From: Trichodesmium sp. MAG_R04 | Lineage (GTDB): Bacteria; Cyanobacteriota; Cyanobacteriia; Cyanobacteriales; Microcoleaceae | Assembly: GCA_023356515.1 (NCBI GenBank) | Contig: JAKQYG010000032.1 | Coordinates: 1-16,699 of the forward strand | Length of the DNA stretch: 16,699 nt | Direction of reading: 5' to 3' | Part shown: piece by piece, positions 6,730 to 14,982 of the stretch | How positions within the stretch are numbered: the first letter of the stretch is position 1 | Layout of the letters: each line of letters opens with the position of its first letter | Made by a program: the position numbers and the translations under genes | Notes under the pieces: generated by a model | The model's database searches: none | Told to the model about the DNA's origin: nothing | The model's input: the letters and a program-made list of their open reading frames with translations, nothing else

Positions 6730-7863
6730 CTATTTAACTAATTGTAAAACTTTCATATATTTTGAAACAGATTCTTCTACATTAAATTTTTGAGCATAAT
6801 TTTTAAGTCTTTGACGATCTTCTTTTTGTTCTAAATTATTTAACATTGTCTCAGCTAAAGCATCTACATCTCCGACTGGAATAAGATTACCATATAAACC
6901 ATCCGCTAGAATTTCTCTCGGACCATAATTACAATCAGTTGCAATCACTGGACATCCACAGGCTAAAGCCTCAATTAAAACAGTGGGTAAAACCTCCCAA
7001 ATTGAAGATAAAATTAAAGCAGAACTTTGAGAGAGGAAAGCATAAGGATTTTCTGTAAATCCTGGCATTTGAATATAGTTTTCTAAGTTTAATTGTTTGA
7101 TAAGTCCTTCAAGTTGAGAGCGTTTTTCACCTTCACCAAAAATTAAAAGTCTAACAGATTTAATCTGACAAACTTGAGCAAAAGCAGACAAAAGGGTAGG
7201 ATAATCTTTTTGCTGTGTTAATCTTCCTATGGCTAAAAAAATAGGAGGTTGATTTTTCTCAAACCAAGGGTGATTGATTGGTTGATAAGACTTTTCTAAT
7301 AAATCATTGTTGACGACAGGATTATAAATAGTTTGCAATTTTTGTTTTGGTAATCTTAATGTTTTTTGAAGTTCTTTTGTTATTCCATTTGAAACGCCAA
7401 TCACATTGTCTGCATAAGGATAAAATAAACTAGATAAAAATTTCACTAATTTGCCAATTAATCCCGAAGATTTTCCTTCAACTTCTAATAAACGATTGAG
7501 AGGTAATGTATGTTCACCTAAAACTAAATGCCCTTTTTTTCCAGATATTAACCAAGCAATAATTGTTAAAAAATTAAAACAAGGTAGTGTTGATAAAATA
7601 ACATCTGGTTTATATGTATTTAAACAATTAACTAAAGGAAAAAATAGTTTAAATATTGTTTTAAGTCGAAAATCATAGGAAACTTGCAAATCTATTATTT
7701 CTATTTCTGGTGGTAATTTTGTTAAATACTCCCCTTTTTTTTCAGCTAAAACTAAAATAATATTAATCGAAACTTGCTTTTGAATTTCTTGAATAAGTCG
7801 TAAGGTAATCTTTTGCATTCCCCCTCCTTCCATATTATTCAAAAGAATCATTAATTTAGCCAT
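6730..7863 (-). CDS. GT4 family glycosyltransferase
   Basis: The 377-residue product is a full-length GT-B enzyme of family 4. The N-terminal domain has the glycine-rich acceptor loop NNMEGGGMQK (9-18), then GVSNGI (156-161) and IYNPV (179-183) at the domain junction. The C-terminal donor domain has FLAIGRLTQQKDY (209-221), LLIFGEGEKRSQLE (239-252) and the retaining GT4 EX7E motif, E290 and E298 in WEVLPTVLIEALACG, followed by PVIATDCNYGPREIL. These enzymes transfer a sugar from a nucleotide donor during cytoplasmic assembly of lipid-linked glycans. It is the last gene of the minus-strand polysaccharide cluster, 89 bp after a truncated sulfotransferase. Donor sugar cannot be inferred. Confidence 0.92.
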   Translation of the reverse strand: MAKLMILLNNMEGGGMQKITLRLIQEIQKQVSINIILVLAEKKGEYLTKLPPEIEIIDLQVSYDFRLKTIFKLFFPLVNCLNTYKPDVILSTLPCFNFLTIIAWLISGKKGHLVLGEHTLPLNRLLEVEGKSSGLIGKLVKFLSSLFYPYADNVIGVSNGITKELQKTLRLPKQKLQTIYNPVVNNDLLEKSYQPINHPWFEKNQPPIFLAIGRLTQQKDYPTLLSAFAQVCQIKSVRLLIFGEGEKRSQLEGLIKQLNLENYIQMPGFTENPYAFLSQSSALILSSIWEVLPTVLIEALACGCPVIATDCNYGPREILADGLYGNLIPVGDVDALAETMLNNLEQKEDRQRLKNYAQKFNVEESVSKYMKVLQLVK

Positions 7864-7952
7864 ATCTCAAAAAATAAATAACATTTTCTAACTATTTAAA
7901 TTTTCAAGCTATCAATAATTATTAGTTCCTAAATTTGAGATAATTGGTATTA

Positions 7953-8321
7953 CTAATTATATACCATCCACTCAAATTGAGTTCCTTTTAAATAATCTCT
8001 AACTTCTTCATAATTACTCAATATATCCTGAATTTTATATGGATTAGTTTTTACATAATTAATCTTACTTTGAGAATATTCAACCCCTACAAAATCAAAA
8101 ATTAATTTACTAGCAATATTAGGATCATTTTCGATATGATCTTCATAATTTAATTGAAGAAAAGGGATAGATTTATTTGACAAAAATTGTTCACATTTTG
8201 ATAAATAAGAATCATAATATTTTATTCTATCTAGCAAACAAGGAAGTAAATGATACTGAGACTTTAAAAACAGTTTTAAATTAAAATAAAACTTACTTAT
8301 ATTAATTGTCTTTTTCGTCAT
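7953..8321 (-). pseudogene. Sulfotransferase C-terminal fragment
   Basis: The 122 codons match the C-terminal portion of sulfotransferases that act on glycans or lipids: a helix, then FLQLNYEDHIEND (54-66), LIFDFVGVE (73-81), and the closing block KTNPYKIQDILSNYEEVRDYLKG. The N-terminal half, with the 5'-phosphosulfate P-loop (typically GxxRSGST-like) needed to bind PAPS, is absent. The sequence immediately upstream, only 4 bp away, is the natural C-terminus of a methyltransferase, so the missing half is not in another frame. The ATG used here is probably accidental. A deletion that fused the two loci is the simplest explanation. Sulfation would fit a surface-polysaccharide cluster, but this copy should be inactive. 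Confidence 0.65.
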
Positions 8322-8325
8322 AATT

Positions 8326-9066
8326 TTATTTTTCTACCAAGCTATTTTGTTTATCACAAATAACAATAATTGTATCTGCTGTAAGAGGATAGGCATTGCG
8401 GAAAGTATCTTTTAATTTTTCCCTTAAACCACCTAAATGGAGAAATTTACACATCTGTAATTGAGTAACATTTAAACCAGCTTGATGAATAAGTTTACAA
8501 ATTGTATAGGGAGAAAACCAATATCGGTGATCACTGTTGACTATTTCTCTATTTTGCAACATTCCAAATATATTTTATAGTCTATAACAATTAGGAACAG
8601 TGATAATTATTTGCTCAAAATTGTTTTGATAAAGACGGATAAAATTTTTGAGAAAAAATACTGGATTATCTAAATGTTCTATTACTTCCCCAAAAATAAC
8701 ATAATCCCAACTTTGAGAAGATATAGGTTCAATTTCCTCATCTTGTTCTAAATTGCCATAATATACATTGGAGATACCTAATTCAGAACGAACATAATCA
8801 ATTCCTTTTTGATCAATATCAATTCCAATACATTCAGAAGCAACATCGGTTAAGCGTTGATGAAACCATAATCCTTTTTTGATTTTTCCTTTAATTAATG
8901 GTAAATGATCTAGACATCCAATATGTAATACTTTTTTGCCTTCAATAATTTTTTCTACAAATTCCATTCTCCCGATTATTTTACGATCCTTTTCTATCAA
9001 AAAATCTGCATTATCACTAAATTGTTTTCCTTTTATATATTCAATTATATTATTATTTATTTTCAT
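8326..9066 (-). pseudogene. Class I SAM-dependent methyltransferase interrupted by one in-frame TAA
   Basis: Two reading segments, 8575-9066 and 8326-8562, lie in the same frame, separated by a TAA (8575-8577) and four sense codons (N-I-F-G). Read through, they give one coherent methyltransferase of about 246 residues. The SAM-binding motif I is VLHIGCLDH (46-54). An acidic motif II follows (CIGIDIDQKGIDYV), then NVYYGNLEQDEEI, SWDYVIFGEVIEHLDNP and IIITVPNCYRL. After the stop come NREIVNSDHRYWFSPYTICKLIHQAGLNV and a natural C-terminal strand ADTIIVICDK. The block up to SDHRYWFSPYT is normally continuous in this family, so the stop splits a real gene. It could be a nonsense mutation (for example AAA or CAA to TAA), a base-call error or readthrough. 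The substrate is unknown; the context suggests a glycan. Confidence 0.8.
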
Positions 9067-9138
9067 ATTTTTTCGTATTATTTATACTGATATAAACATC
9101 ATTAATTCTGTTTTATTATTAAGTTATTTTGCTATTTA

Positions 9139-9837
9139 CTAATCAATTCCAAACCTAATTTTAAAGGCTGTAGATAGATAAGTTATGATTGCTTTTATAA
9201 TCGACATCTTTGAGCGTCCATGCTTTCTACCAGACCAAACTACAGGTATAGTGGTGTATTGATATTTTTTAATTATGCCCTTTAAAGCCATCTCCATATT
9301 AATACTATAGCCATCAGCAGTTGGTTTAATTTCATCTAACACCGTTTTTCGATAAGCCTTAAAAGAGTTGGTTATATCACTACAATTTGTCTGGAAAAGC
9401 AACTGAAGAAACATATTACCCAACTGGGATAGAAACTCTTTTGCTACTGCGGAGTCAGTCACTTTTGATTCTGCCATAAACCGAGAACCAAAAACCATAT
9501 CATTACCCTTTTCTATCAATTCTATATATAACATCACATCATCAAGGGAATCACAAAAATCCCCATTAAAAGGAATAAGAATATCTCCACTAGCGACACT
9601 AAAACCTTTTCGTAAGGCTTTTCCATACCCAGATGGATTTCCTCCTTTGACTACGACAACATTTTTGTGTGTCTTTTCAAAAGATTGGAGAATTTCCCAA
9701 GTTTCATCAGTACTATCATCAACGGCTACAAGTTCAAAGTCAATTTCTCGTTCTGATAAGTATGAATATACTTGTTCCATCGTCACTTTAGCATATGTCA
9801 CTTCGTTTTTAAATGGAATAATTAATGATGTCTTCAT
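9139..9837 (-). CDS. GT2 polyprenyl-phosphate glycosyltransferase (DPM1/ArnC/GtrB-like)
   Basis: The 232-residue product has a GT-A domain: SLIIPFKNE (4-12), FELVAVDDSTDETWEIL (34-50), NPSGYGKALRKGFSVASGDILIPFNGDF (67-94), with D93/D96 at the metal site. GSRFMAESKV, then the DPM-type CSDITNSFKAYRK and the closing IPVVWSGRKHGRSKM follow. This pattern is that of dolichyl/undecaprenyl-phosphate sugar transferases that load one sugar from a nucleotide donor onto a polyprenyl phosphate at the inner face of the membrane. It lacks the two C-terminal membrane helices of GtrB/ArnC, so it resembles the short DPM1 form. It probably supplies the GT-C enzyme encoded upstream in the same strand. Confidence 0.85.
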   Translation of the reverse strand: MKTSLIIPFKNEVTYAKVTMEQVYSYLSEREIDFELVAVDDSTDETWEILQSFEKTHKNVVVVKGGNPSGYGKALRKGFSVASGDILIPFNGDFCDSLDDVMLYIELIEKGNDMVFGSRFMAESKVTDSAVAKEFLSQLGNMFLQLLFQTNCSDITNSFKAYRKTVLDEIKPTADGYSINMEMALKGIIKKYQYTTIPVVWSGRKHGRSKMSIIKAIITYLSTAFKIRFGID

Positions 9838-9924
9838 AACTAAAAATCCTCATGAATAATATATCTTACGGATAAATACAACCCTTTTCCAAGGAGAAAC
9901 AACCTGAAGGGGGGGACAATGTAT

Positions 9925-9953
9925 CTATAAACTTTATCTGGTAAGGTTTATAG
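9925..9953. repeat. Near-perfect 29-nt palindrome
   Basis: CTATAAAC (9925-9932) pairs with GTTTATAG (9946-9953). On the plus strand the stem continues through five more pairs (two of them G-U) to a three-base loop. There is no T-run on either side, so it is not a standard terminator. Confidence 0.6.
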
Positions 9954-10134
9954 CATTTAAGCTATTTCTTATTATCAGTTGTTTAGACGATCGCAATTAA
10001 CGATTTTCCTGAGTTCTGAGGATGTATCTATCGGTAATCAGAATTGATTAAAATATTAACTATAGTAGATAAAACCTTTACATAGTAATAGTTTCAGTTT
10101 GCTAGTTCCCCCTTCAGATAAACAACACTCTCAG

Positions 10135-10204
10135 ATTGTGGACGGTGCATCGTACTATATTTATAATTAATTTTGTGGTTCATTGATCTCAAAACTGTTG
10201 TAAA
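10135..10204 (+). repeat. Dispersed ~70-bp repeat, copy B
   Basis: Matches copy A at 6498-6567, sharing TTTATAATTAA and TTTGTGGTTCATTGAT followed by TGTAAAA. Flanking sequences differ. Confidence 0.7.
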
Positions 10205-10378
10205 AGAAAGTTTCTAGTTGTCTGTTTAATGTTTAAAACTCTTAAAAAATCAAAGCTAAAACCTTAATTATTAAACTATAAATATTTTATTTTTTAGTAG
10301 CTATAAGTTATCATCATCAACAAGAAATCCGTCTTATTCTTAATTGAAATGACTATAATTAGGCATATCGCTATTTAT

Positions 10379-10395
10379 GAGAATTGCTTATTCTC
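10379..10395 (-). terminator. Possible weak terminator hairpin after the C-methyltransferase
   Basis: GAGAAT (10379-10384) pairs with ATTCTC (10390-10395) around a 5-nt loop, starting one base after the TGA stop. Only an AT-rich tail, with no clear U-run, follows on the minus strand. Confidence 0.3.
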
Positions 10396-11628
10396 TCATT
10401 CTTTACCAATAACTGTAACAGTAGGATGAGGAATAATGAACTTGCCACCACTGTTAAGATAATCAGCGAATTTCTCAATAAAGAAATCGATAAAATTCCA
10501 AGATAGAACTAAATAGTAATCTGGTTGCTCATTAATCGCATCTTCATGAACAATAGGAATATGAGTACCAGGGGTATATCTCCCAATTTTGTAATCATTG
10601 ATTTCGACAACGCATTCAAGTAGATCTGAACCAATATCATAATAATTGAGTAAAGTACTTCCTTTAAGAGGCGCACCTAGTCCAAATACACGTTTACCTT
10701 TCTTAAAGATTTGTTTTAGAAGTGAAATAAGTTCCTGTTTATTTGTTTCCACACGCTTAGAAAAATCTAAATAAGTTGGCAGTTTATCAAGTCCGCCCTG
10801 TTTTTCTTGAGCAATTACATCATCAATTTTTCTGGTAGTGGGAAAATCAGATTCTTCTCTACCAACATACAACACAAAAGAACCACCATGAATAGGATAT
10901 AAGTCCACATCTAACAATCGCAAACCATACTCAGAGAAAAGACGTTTTAAAGGGGTAATGGCATGAATCATAGTATGTTCATGATAAAAATGGTCAAACT
11001 GTAACTTGTCAATAACATCTTTTAGATAGACACATTGAGTACAAAAGATTGTATTTTTGTCCATAATCAACTCTAAGCCTTGTATAAAGCTATGAATATC
11101 CTCTACATGGTAAAAAACGGCTGTGGCAGTAATAATATCTGGATAAATTCCCAGATGTTTCATCGCCTCCGCACTTTCCCGATTCCAAAAAGCCTCTAAA
11201 ACGGTAATTCCTCGATTTTTAGCTAATTCATAACTTCGCTGACAAGGATCTATACCTAATACTCGCATACCATGATCTCGAAACTTAGAGAGTAGTGTGC
11301 CATCATTAGCACCAATATCAAGTACAAGACTATTGGCAGGAATATTAAATTTATTGATAGTATTATTCACAAGTTCCTCAAAATGAGAAACCACTGGTTG
11401 ATTCAAGCCCGTTATATAAGGGTGATTCGTGAACATATAATCAACAGAGGGAAATTCCTGTAATTGTACCTGCCAACAATCAGTACAAACTAACATGACA
11501 AAGGGGAATGTCTGTTCGTTATCGATTTCATCAACACTAGGAAAATCATTACCATTGGGCTGATTACCAAAATCAATGAACCGTTCTAGATTGGTACTAT
11601 GGCAGTTCATACAATGTTTATTCTTCAT
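10396..11628 (-). CDS. Sugar C-methyltransferase, zinc-binding three-domain type
   Basis: The 410-residue protein has the architecture of deoxysugar C-methyltransferases such as TylC3/NovU/TcaB9. An N-terminal zinc-binding domain has C6, C9, C48 and C51 (CMNC...CTDC). A Rossmann SAM domain has LDIGANDGTLL (103-113), GIDPC (125-129) and a motif with ATAVFYHVEDIHSFI. The active-site FDHFYHEH (211-218) follows; its Tyr/His-Glu-His set is characteristic. The C-terminal domain has KGKRVFGLGAPLKGSTLLNYY and a final hydrophobic strand (PHPTVTVIGKE). These enzymes methylate C-3 (sometimes C-5) of nucleotide-linked 4-keto sugars in the cytoplasm. A partner 4-ketoreductase may be the RmlD-like gene upstream. 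Length is typical and complete. Confidence 0.92.
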   Translation of the reverse strand: MKNKHCMNCHSTNLERFIDFGNQPNGNDFPSVDEIDNEQTFPFVMLVCTDCWQVQLQEFPSVDYMFTNHPYITGLNQPVVSHFEELVNNTINKFNIPANSLVLDIGANDGTLLSKFRDHGMRVLGIDPCQRSYELAKNRGITVLEAFWNRESAEAMKHLGIYPDIITATAVFYHVEDIHSFIQGLELIMDKNTIFCTQCVYLKDVIDKLQFDHFYHEHTMIHAITPLKRLFSEYGLRLLDVDLYPIHGGSFVLYVGREESDFPTTRKIDDVIAQEKQGGLDKLPTYLDFSKRVETNKQELISLLKQIFKKGKRVFGLGAPLKGSTLLNYYDIGSDLLECVVEINDYKIGRYTPGTHIPIVHEDAINEQPDYYLVLSWNFIDFFIEKFADYLNSGGKFIIPHPTVTVIGKE

Positions 11629-11733
11629 AATATTTGGGCATTTTTTGTAGAACTCAGATCTTGCATCAATATATTAATACTAAATAGGCTTAATTTTAAA
11701 AATGAAATTTAGTATAGTTTTAATCTATTCTTC

Positions 11734-11761
11734 TACCTATTACCTATTACCCATTACCTAG
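11734..11761. repeat. STRR: four heptamers TACCTAT-like
   Basis: Units are TACCTAT, TACCTAT, TACCCAT and TACCTAG in direct tandem, 7 bp each. Confidence 0.85.
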
Positions 11762-11873
11762 TACTTTCCTTCCACAAATCAGAAGTAGGGTGGGTACAAG
11801 ATCTATCTAAGTAGGATATACTTTTTCTTGAAAGTTAATAAACTTTTTAGGGAAATAAGACAATAGAGAATGG

Positions 11874-11887
11874 GCAACAGGCAACAG
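11874..11887. repeat. STRR: two heptamers GCAACAG
   Basis: Two perfect tandem copies of GCAACAG, a sequence common in cyanobacterial STRRs. Confidence 0.65.
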
Positions 11888-12011
11888 TGATAAAATTTGA
11901 GTTAAAACTGTCTCAATTTAATTTTAATTTTCCACTCTTGTCTAATATAGATAGTATTAACTCAAAAATATATTAAAGATTTTCGCATTATCTTCTTTCT
12001 TGTTCATCGTG

Positions 12012-13643
12012 TCAATTATCATCCCTTCGATAAATATCAAAACCTGTACCACTATAATCTTGATCATAGTATTCAGTAATAAATTCATCCAATTCAGGGA
12101 ATTTATAGTTTGTATCTTTTCCTGATATTTTTGGTTTTGCCTCTGCTTGTACTTTTATAATAAATTTTGGCATTTCTTGTTCCAGTTGTGTCAAAAAATC
12201 TTTTCTCAAGTTCTGAATATAAGGATTTGATACATGGTGGTAAAATTGAAAATCAGTAATATAACGGGTTGCCGTCACTGCTTTTGCTCGTAACATGGCA
12301 TGAATAGAGCCTCCGTGAATCCAGTCTAAAGTCTGTACTTTATCATTTGGTGAAAGATTATCATGCAAATAAGTTTCTATTTCCTCTACCATTATGTAGT
12401 AATCAGGTCTGTATAACCAAGATGGGGTAGCATCATAACGTAGTTGTTTGAAAGCATTATAAGCAGGTTTCACTGTTAAGATAAAACTCAATAACACGAA
12501 AAAGAAGAAAGGAAGAATTTTAATTGTGGCTATGCCTTTAATTTTAGGGAAGTTTAGCGATGAAGAAAAATTAAACAATAGAAGTGCTGTACACAAACAG
12601 GCAAAGTATTTGAATGGCATCCAATGATAATCCCAGAATTTCCCAGCGATAATAACATAGACTATATATATCAAAGTCAGTGATAACAATAATGAGGCTA
12701 ATTTTCTTTTCGTTACTGAAGAAGAATATTTCAGAACCAGATAAACTCCCCCCAAAGAACTAATAATCAAAATTCCAATGTCAAATTGCTTTAAGTTATG
12801 ATAAATATTGTGTAGCAAAATTCCCATACGGCGATCTCCCTCAACAATTTTAAGTCCTCCTGAAATCTCGCTATAAAGAGGAATATATGAAGAAAAAATA
12901 TCCCAAAAAGCGGGGATTGCTCCCATTTTCCACAGCCACAAGAAAGGAATTGCTAGAGTTATGATAAAACCGAGTACAGCAAAAAGACTGCCTACAATAA
13001 ATTTCTTAATAAAGATTTTTAGAGAGTTATTACTATCTTTCACATAAATGCAGTTATATATAATTATGGCAGGAAGACCAATAACTAAATGTGGTTTAAT
13101 CAATGTTGCAATGGCAAATAATACTCCATTTAAAAAATTGATGAGATTAATTCGATGAAAAGGTGTACGTCCTGTAGTTATTAATATAGAGATAGCTATG
13201 GGTAAAATAGCGATTAAATCTCTCTGAAGCATCACACGACTTCCAAATTGCAGGTAAATGATACTAAATAATAAACAACTGCTAAAAGCGATCGTTTTAC
13301 CAAAAGGCTTCATTATCAACCACGTCACTGTCAAAGTTGCAGTTAGCCAAATAACATTAACAGTAGTAAATGCAGTATCAGAATAACCCAAAAATTTTCC
13401 CACTGCCATGTGGAATAAATAAGAAACAGGCATATTAAGCTCAAAGATGTCACGATAAGGGATAAAACTATGTTCATTAATTAAATAAGCCACATAGTGC
13501 ATAAAACCCTGATCCATGTACAACCTCGACTTTAATGACAATATAAATAGCATCAAGAAGACAACAGTGAGCCATGCTAATACTAAATATTTGACTAGAT
13601 TTAAACCTCGAAAAAAAGACAAATTTAAACGTAAATTTTTCAT
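12012..13643 (-). CDS. GT-C type integral membrane glycosyltransferase
   Basis: The 543-residue polytopic protein has an N-terminal signal-anchor helix (about 18-37) and then the GT-C hallmark loop: YMDQGFMHYVAYLIN, with the likely catalytic D44, followed by PYRDIFELNMPVSYLF. About ten further hydrophobic segments run to near residue 390. A soluble C-terminal region (about 400-543) includes ETYLHDNLSPNDKVQTLDW and ends FDIYRRDDN. Such proteins take a polyprenyl-phosphate-linked sugar and transfer it to a glycan or protein at the outer face of the membrane. The GT2 enzyme and SMR-like flippase encoded in the same cluster would make and deliver that donor. The exact GT family (39, 83 or an uncharacterised one) cannot be set by eye, and the acceptor is unknown. 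Confidence 0.75.
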   Translation of the reverse strand: MKNLRLNLSFFRGLNLVKYLVLAWLTVVFLMLFILSLKSRLYMDQGFMHYVAYLINEHSFIPYRDIFELNMPVSYLFHMAVGKFLGYSDTAFTTVNVIWLTATLTVTWLIMKPFGKTIAFSSCLLFSIIYLQFGSRVMLQRDLIAILPIAISILITTGRTPFHRINLINFLNGVLFAIATLIKPHLVIGLPAIIIYNCIYVKDSNNSLKIFIKKFIVGSLFAVLGFIITLAIPFLWLWKMGAIPAFWDIFSSYIPLYSEISGGLKIVEGDRRMGILLHNIYHNLKQFDIGILIISSLGGVYLVLKYSSSVTKRKLASLLLSLTLIYIVYVIIAGKFWDYHWMPFKYFACLCTALLLFNFSSSLNFPKIKGIATIKILPFFFFVLLSFILTVKPAYNAFKQLRYDATPSWLYRPDYYIMVEEIETYLHDNLSPNDKVQTLDWIHGGSIHAMLRAKAVTATRYITDFQFYHHVSNPYIQNLRKDFLTQLEQEMPKFIIKVQAEAKPKISGKDTNYKFPELDEFITEYYDQDYSGTGFDIYRRDDN

Positions 13644-13763
13644 TATTTATTTAGAGAAGAATGCAAAATTAAAATTAAATTAAGGCAATTTTAAGTTAAA
13701 TATTATTACTGTTGCCTATTCCCAAATGAGTTGAATTGTGGAATAAGTTTATTACTGAGATCT

Positions 13764-13899
13764 TATATAGCAGTCAGCTATGATTTATAAGAATTGGGTA
13801 AAAATAGAAGTCAGGAGTCAGGAGTCAGTATTTTCAATATTTTCAGTCTTTTATAAAGATCTATATAACTTCTCACAAATGATTCCTGATTGCTATATT
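13764..13899. mobile_element. MITE-like element (136 bp)
   Basis: TATATAGCAGTCAG near the left end is mirrored by CTGATTGCTATATT at the right end: 14-bp terminal inverted repeats with one clear mismatch. Similar TATAGCA starts occur at 4553, 6466 and 16160. There is no ORF inside. It encloses a tandem GTCAGGA tract. Confidence 0.55.
13810..13828. repeat. STRR: GTCAGGA heptamers
   Basis: GTCAGGA, GTCAGGA and partial GTCAG in direct tandem. Confidence 0.85.
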
Positions 13900-13970
13900 A
13901 ATACATAAATACTTATTGAACTAGGGAAAGAAAATCAATTTAGATAATTTTTTAGTCAATTTTTTGCCCA

Positions 13971-13998
13971 AACTCCTAACCCCGAACCCCTAACTCCT
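13971..13998. repeat. STRR: four heptamers AACTCCT-like
   Basis: AACTCCT, AACCCCG, AACCCCT and AACTCCT in tandem, a widespread cyanobacterial STRR sequence. Confidence 0.85.
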
Positions 13999-14040
13999 AT
14001 CTTCACCAGTCCATTTTTAACAAGGTACAAGTTCTAAGTA

Positions 14041-14901
14041 TTAATTCCCCTTAATTGTATATGCAGAACAAAAAGGAAGATTATCCTTTAATGTACCTGG
14101 GTAAACCTGAAGTTTATTATAGGTTGATGTACCCTCAAGACGAACCACAGAAGGACGAATATCATTGTTAAAATCTAGGTTTATAGGTTTAATATAATTC
14201 TTATCTAAAGCTAATGCTTCGGCTATTGCACAGGCATAATCGTAACGTGAGACTGCTTCAGGTCCTACACAATGAAAGATACCTTGCCTACCCTGAGAAA
14301 TAATTTTATTTAACATGGCAAAAAGATCCTCAATCCATGTAGGACAATTAACAAGATTGGCAAATGCTGTAAACTCCTGACGAGAGGTTAGTGCATCCGA
14401 GACTAAACTGACAAAATCCCCTCGAAAACCATAAAGTTGTGCTGTGCGTATAATGGCATAATCGGAGAGTTTTTCTTGAATAACAAATTCAGAAGCGGCT
14501 TTGTCAATAGCATACTGTGTTTTTGGACAAATTGGATCTTCTTCTTTCCAAAAACGATCGTACTTCCCAAACACGTAATCAGTAGAAAAAAAGATGAGGC
14601 GAATTTTCAATTGAGAACAAATTCTAGTTAATATTTCTGTTATGCCATAATTTGTTATACGAGATGCTTCCTTATTTTCTTCACAGAAGCGTATATTCTT
14701 GAGTGCCGCTAGATGCAATATTAAATCAGGTTTTTGTTCATTTACAATGGGAACTATACTAGCTTCATCTCGTAAATCAGCCGAAATTATCCCTTTTTGT
14801 TGCACACAATCTACAGGTATAATATCATAACCGAGATTACCTAAATGGCTAGTAATTTTCTTCCCTATTAATCCAGCCCCACCAGTTATAAGTATCCGCA
14901 T
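14041..14901 (-). CDS. RmlD-like NAD(P)-dependent sugar-nucleotide reductase/epimerase
   Basis: The 286-residue product is an extended SDR. The Rossmann motif is ITGGAGLIGKKI (5-16). The DL pair (ADLRDEASI, 41-49), HLAAL (63-67) and FFSTDYVFG (104-112) follow, then the catalytic YAIDK (Y130, K134). The substrate region includes IIRTAQLYGFRGDFV, NCPTWIEDL and IFHCVGPEAVSRYDYACAIAEAL, the pattern of dTDP-4-dehydrorhamnose reductases (RmlD). It probably reduces a 4-keto deoxysugar nucleotide to supply a glycosyltransferase. The rhamnose-pathway partners RmlA, RmlB and RmlC are not in the window, so the exact product is open. It lies 81 bp after the flippase-like gene and is probably in the same operon. 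Confidence 0.88.
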   Translation of the reverse strand: MRILITGGAGLIGKKITSHLGNLGYDIIPVDCVQQKGIISADLRDEASIVPIVNEQKPDLILHLAALKNIRFCEENKEASRITNYGITEILTRICSQLKIRLIFFSTDYVFGKYDRFWKEEDPICPKTQYAIDKAASEFVIQEKLSDYAIIRTAQLYGFRGDFVSLVSDALTSRQEFTAFANLVNCPTWIEDLFAMLNKIISQGRQGIFHCVGPEAVSRYDYACAIAEALALDKNYIKPINLDFNNDIRPSVVRLEGTSTYNKLQVYPGTLKDNLPFCSAYTIKGN

Positions 14902-14937
14902 ATAGAATATTACTTGACAAACAAAAGTTTATTAAAT

Positions 14938-14955
14938 AAAAAAGATGTTCACATC
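14938..14955 (-). terminator. Possible weak intrinsic terminator after the flippase gene
   Basis: On the minus strand GATG-TGAA-CATC is followed by six T residues. The stem is only 4-5 bp, so partial termination or none is equally likely. Confidence 0.3.
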
Positions 14956-14982
14956 ATAAGATAGTCTAGCCCAGTTTATTCT

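Larger units (their letters stand above)
9838..10395. other. 558-bp repeat-bearing gap inside the glycan cluster
   Basis: No gene is visible. Contents: a G7 run near 9908-9915, a 13-bp near-perfect stem (9925-9953), a partial HIP1-like GACGATCGC (9985-9993), the second copy of the 70-bp dispersed repeat, and a 6-bp hairpin (10379-10395) directly behind the stop of the C-methyltransferase gene. The gap would break a simple operon or carry a promoter for the GT2 gene. Confidence 0.5.
11629..12011. other. 383-bp gap with heptamer repeats
   Basis: No gene is visible. It contains two short tandem heptamer tracts (11734-11761 and 11874-11887) typical of cyanobacterial STRRs, and AT-rich sequence elsewhere. 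A promoter for the C-methyltransferase may lie near its 3' (low-coordinate) end but is not recognisable. Confidence 0.5.
13644..14040. other. 397-bp gap holding a MITE-like element and heptamer repeats
   Basis: No gene is visible. The gap holds a 136-bp inverted-repeat-bounded segment (13764-13899), a GTCAGGA heptamer tract inside it, and a four-unit heptamer tract at 13971-13998 next to the end of the RmlD-like gene. Confidence 0.6.

Noticed and set aside
8326..9066. Two separate small methyltransferase-related genes
   Set aside because: Both pieces are in the same frame, four codons apart after the stop, and together make one continuous family sequence. The second ATG has no ribosome binding site.
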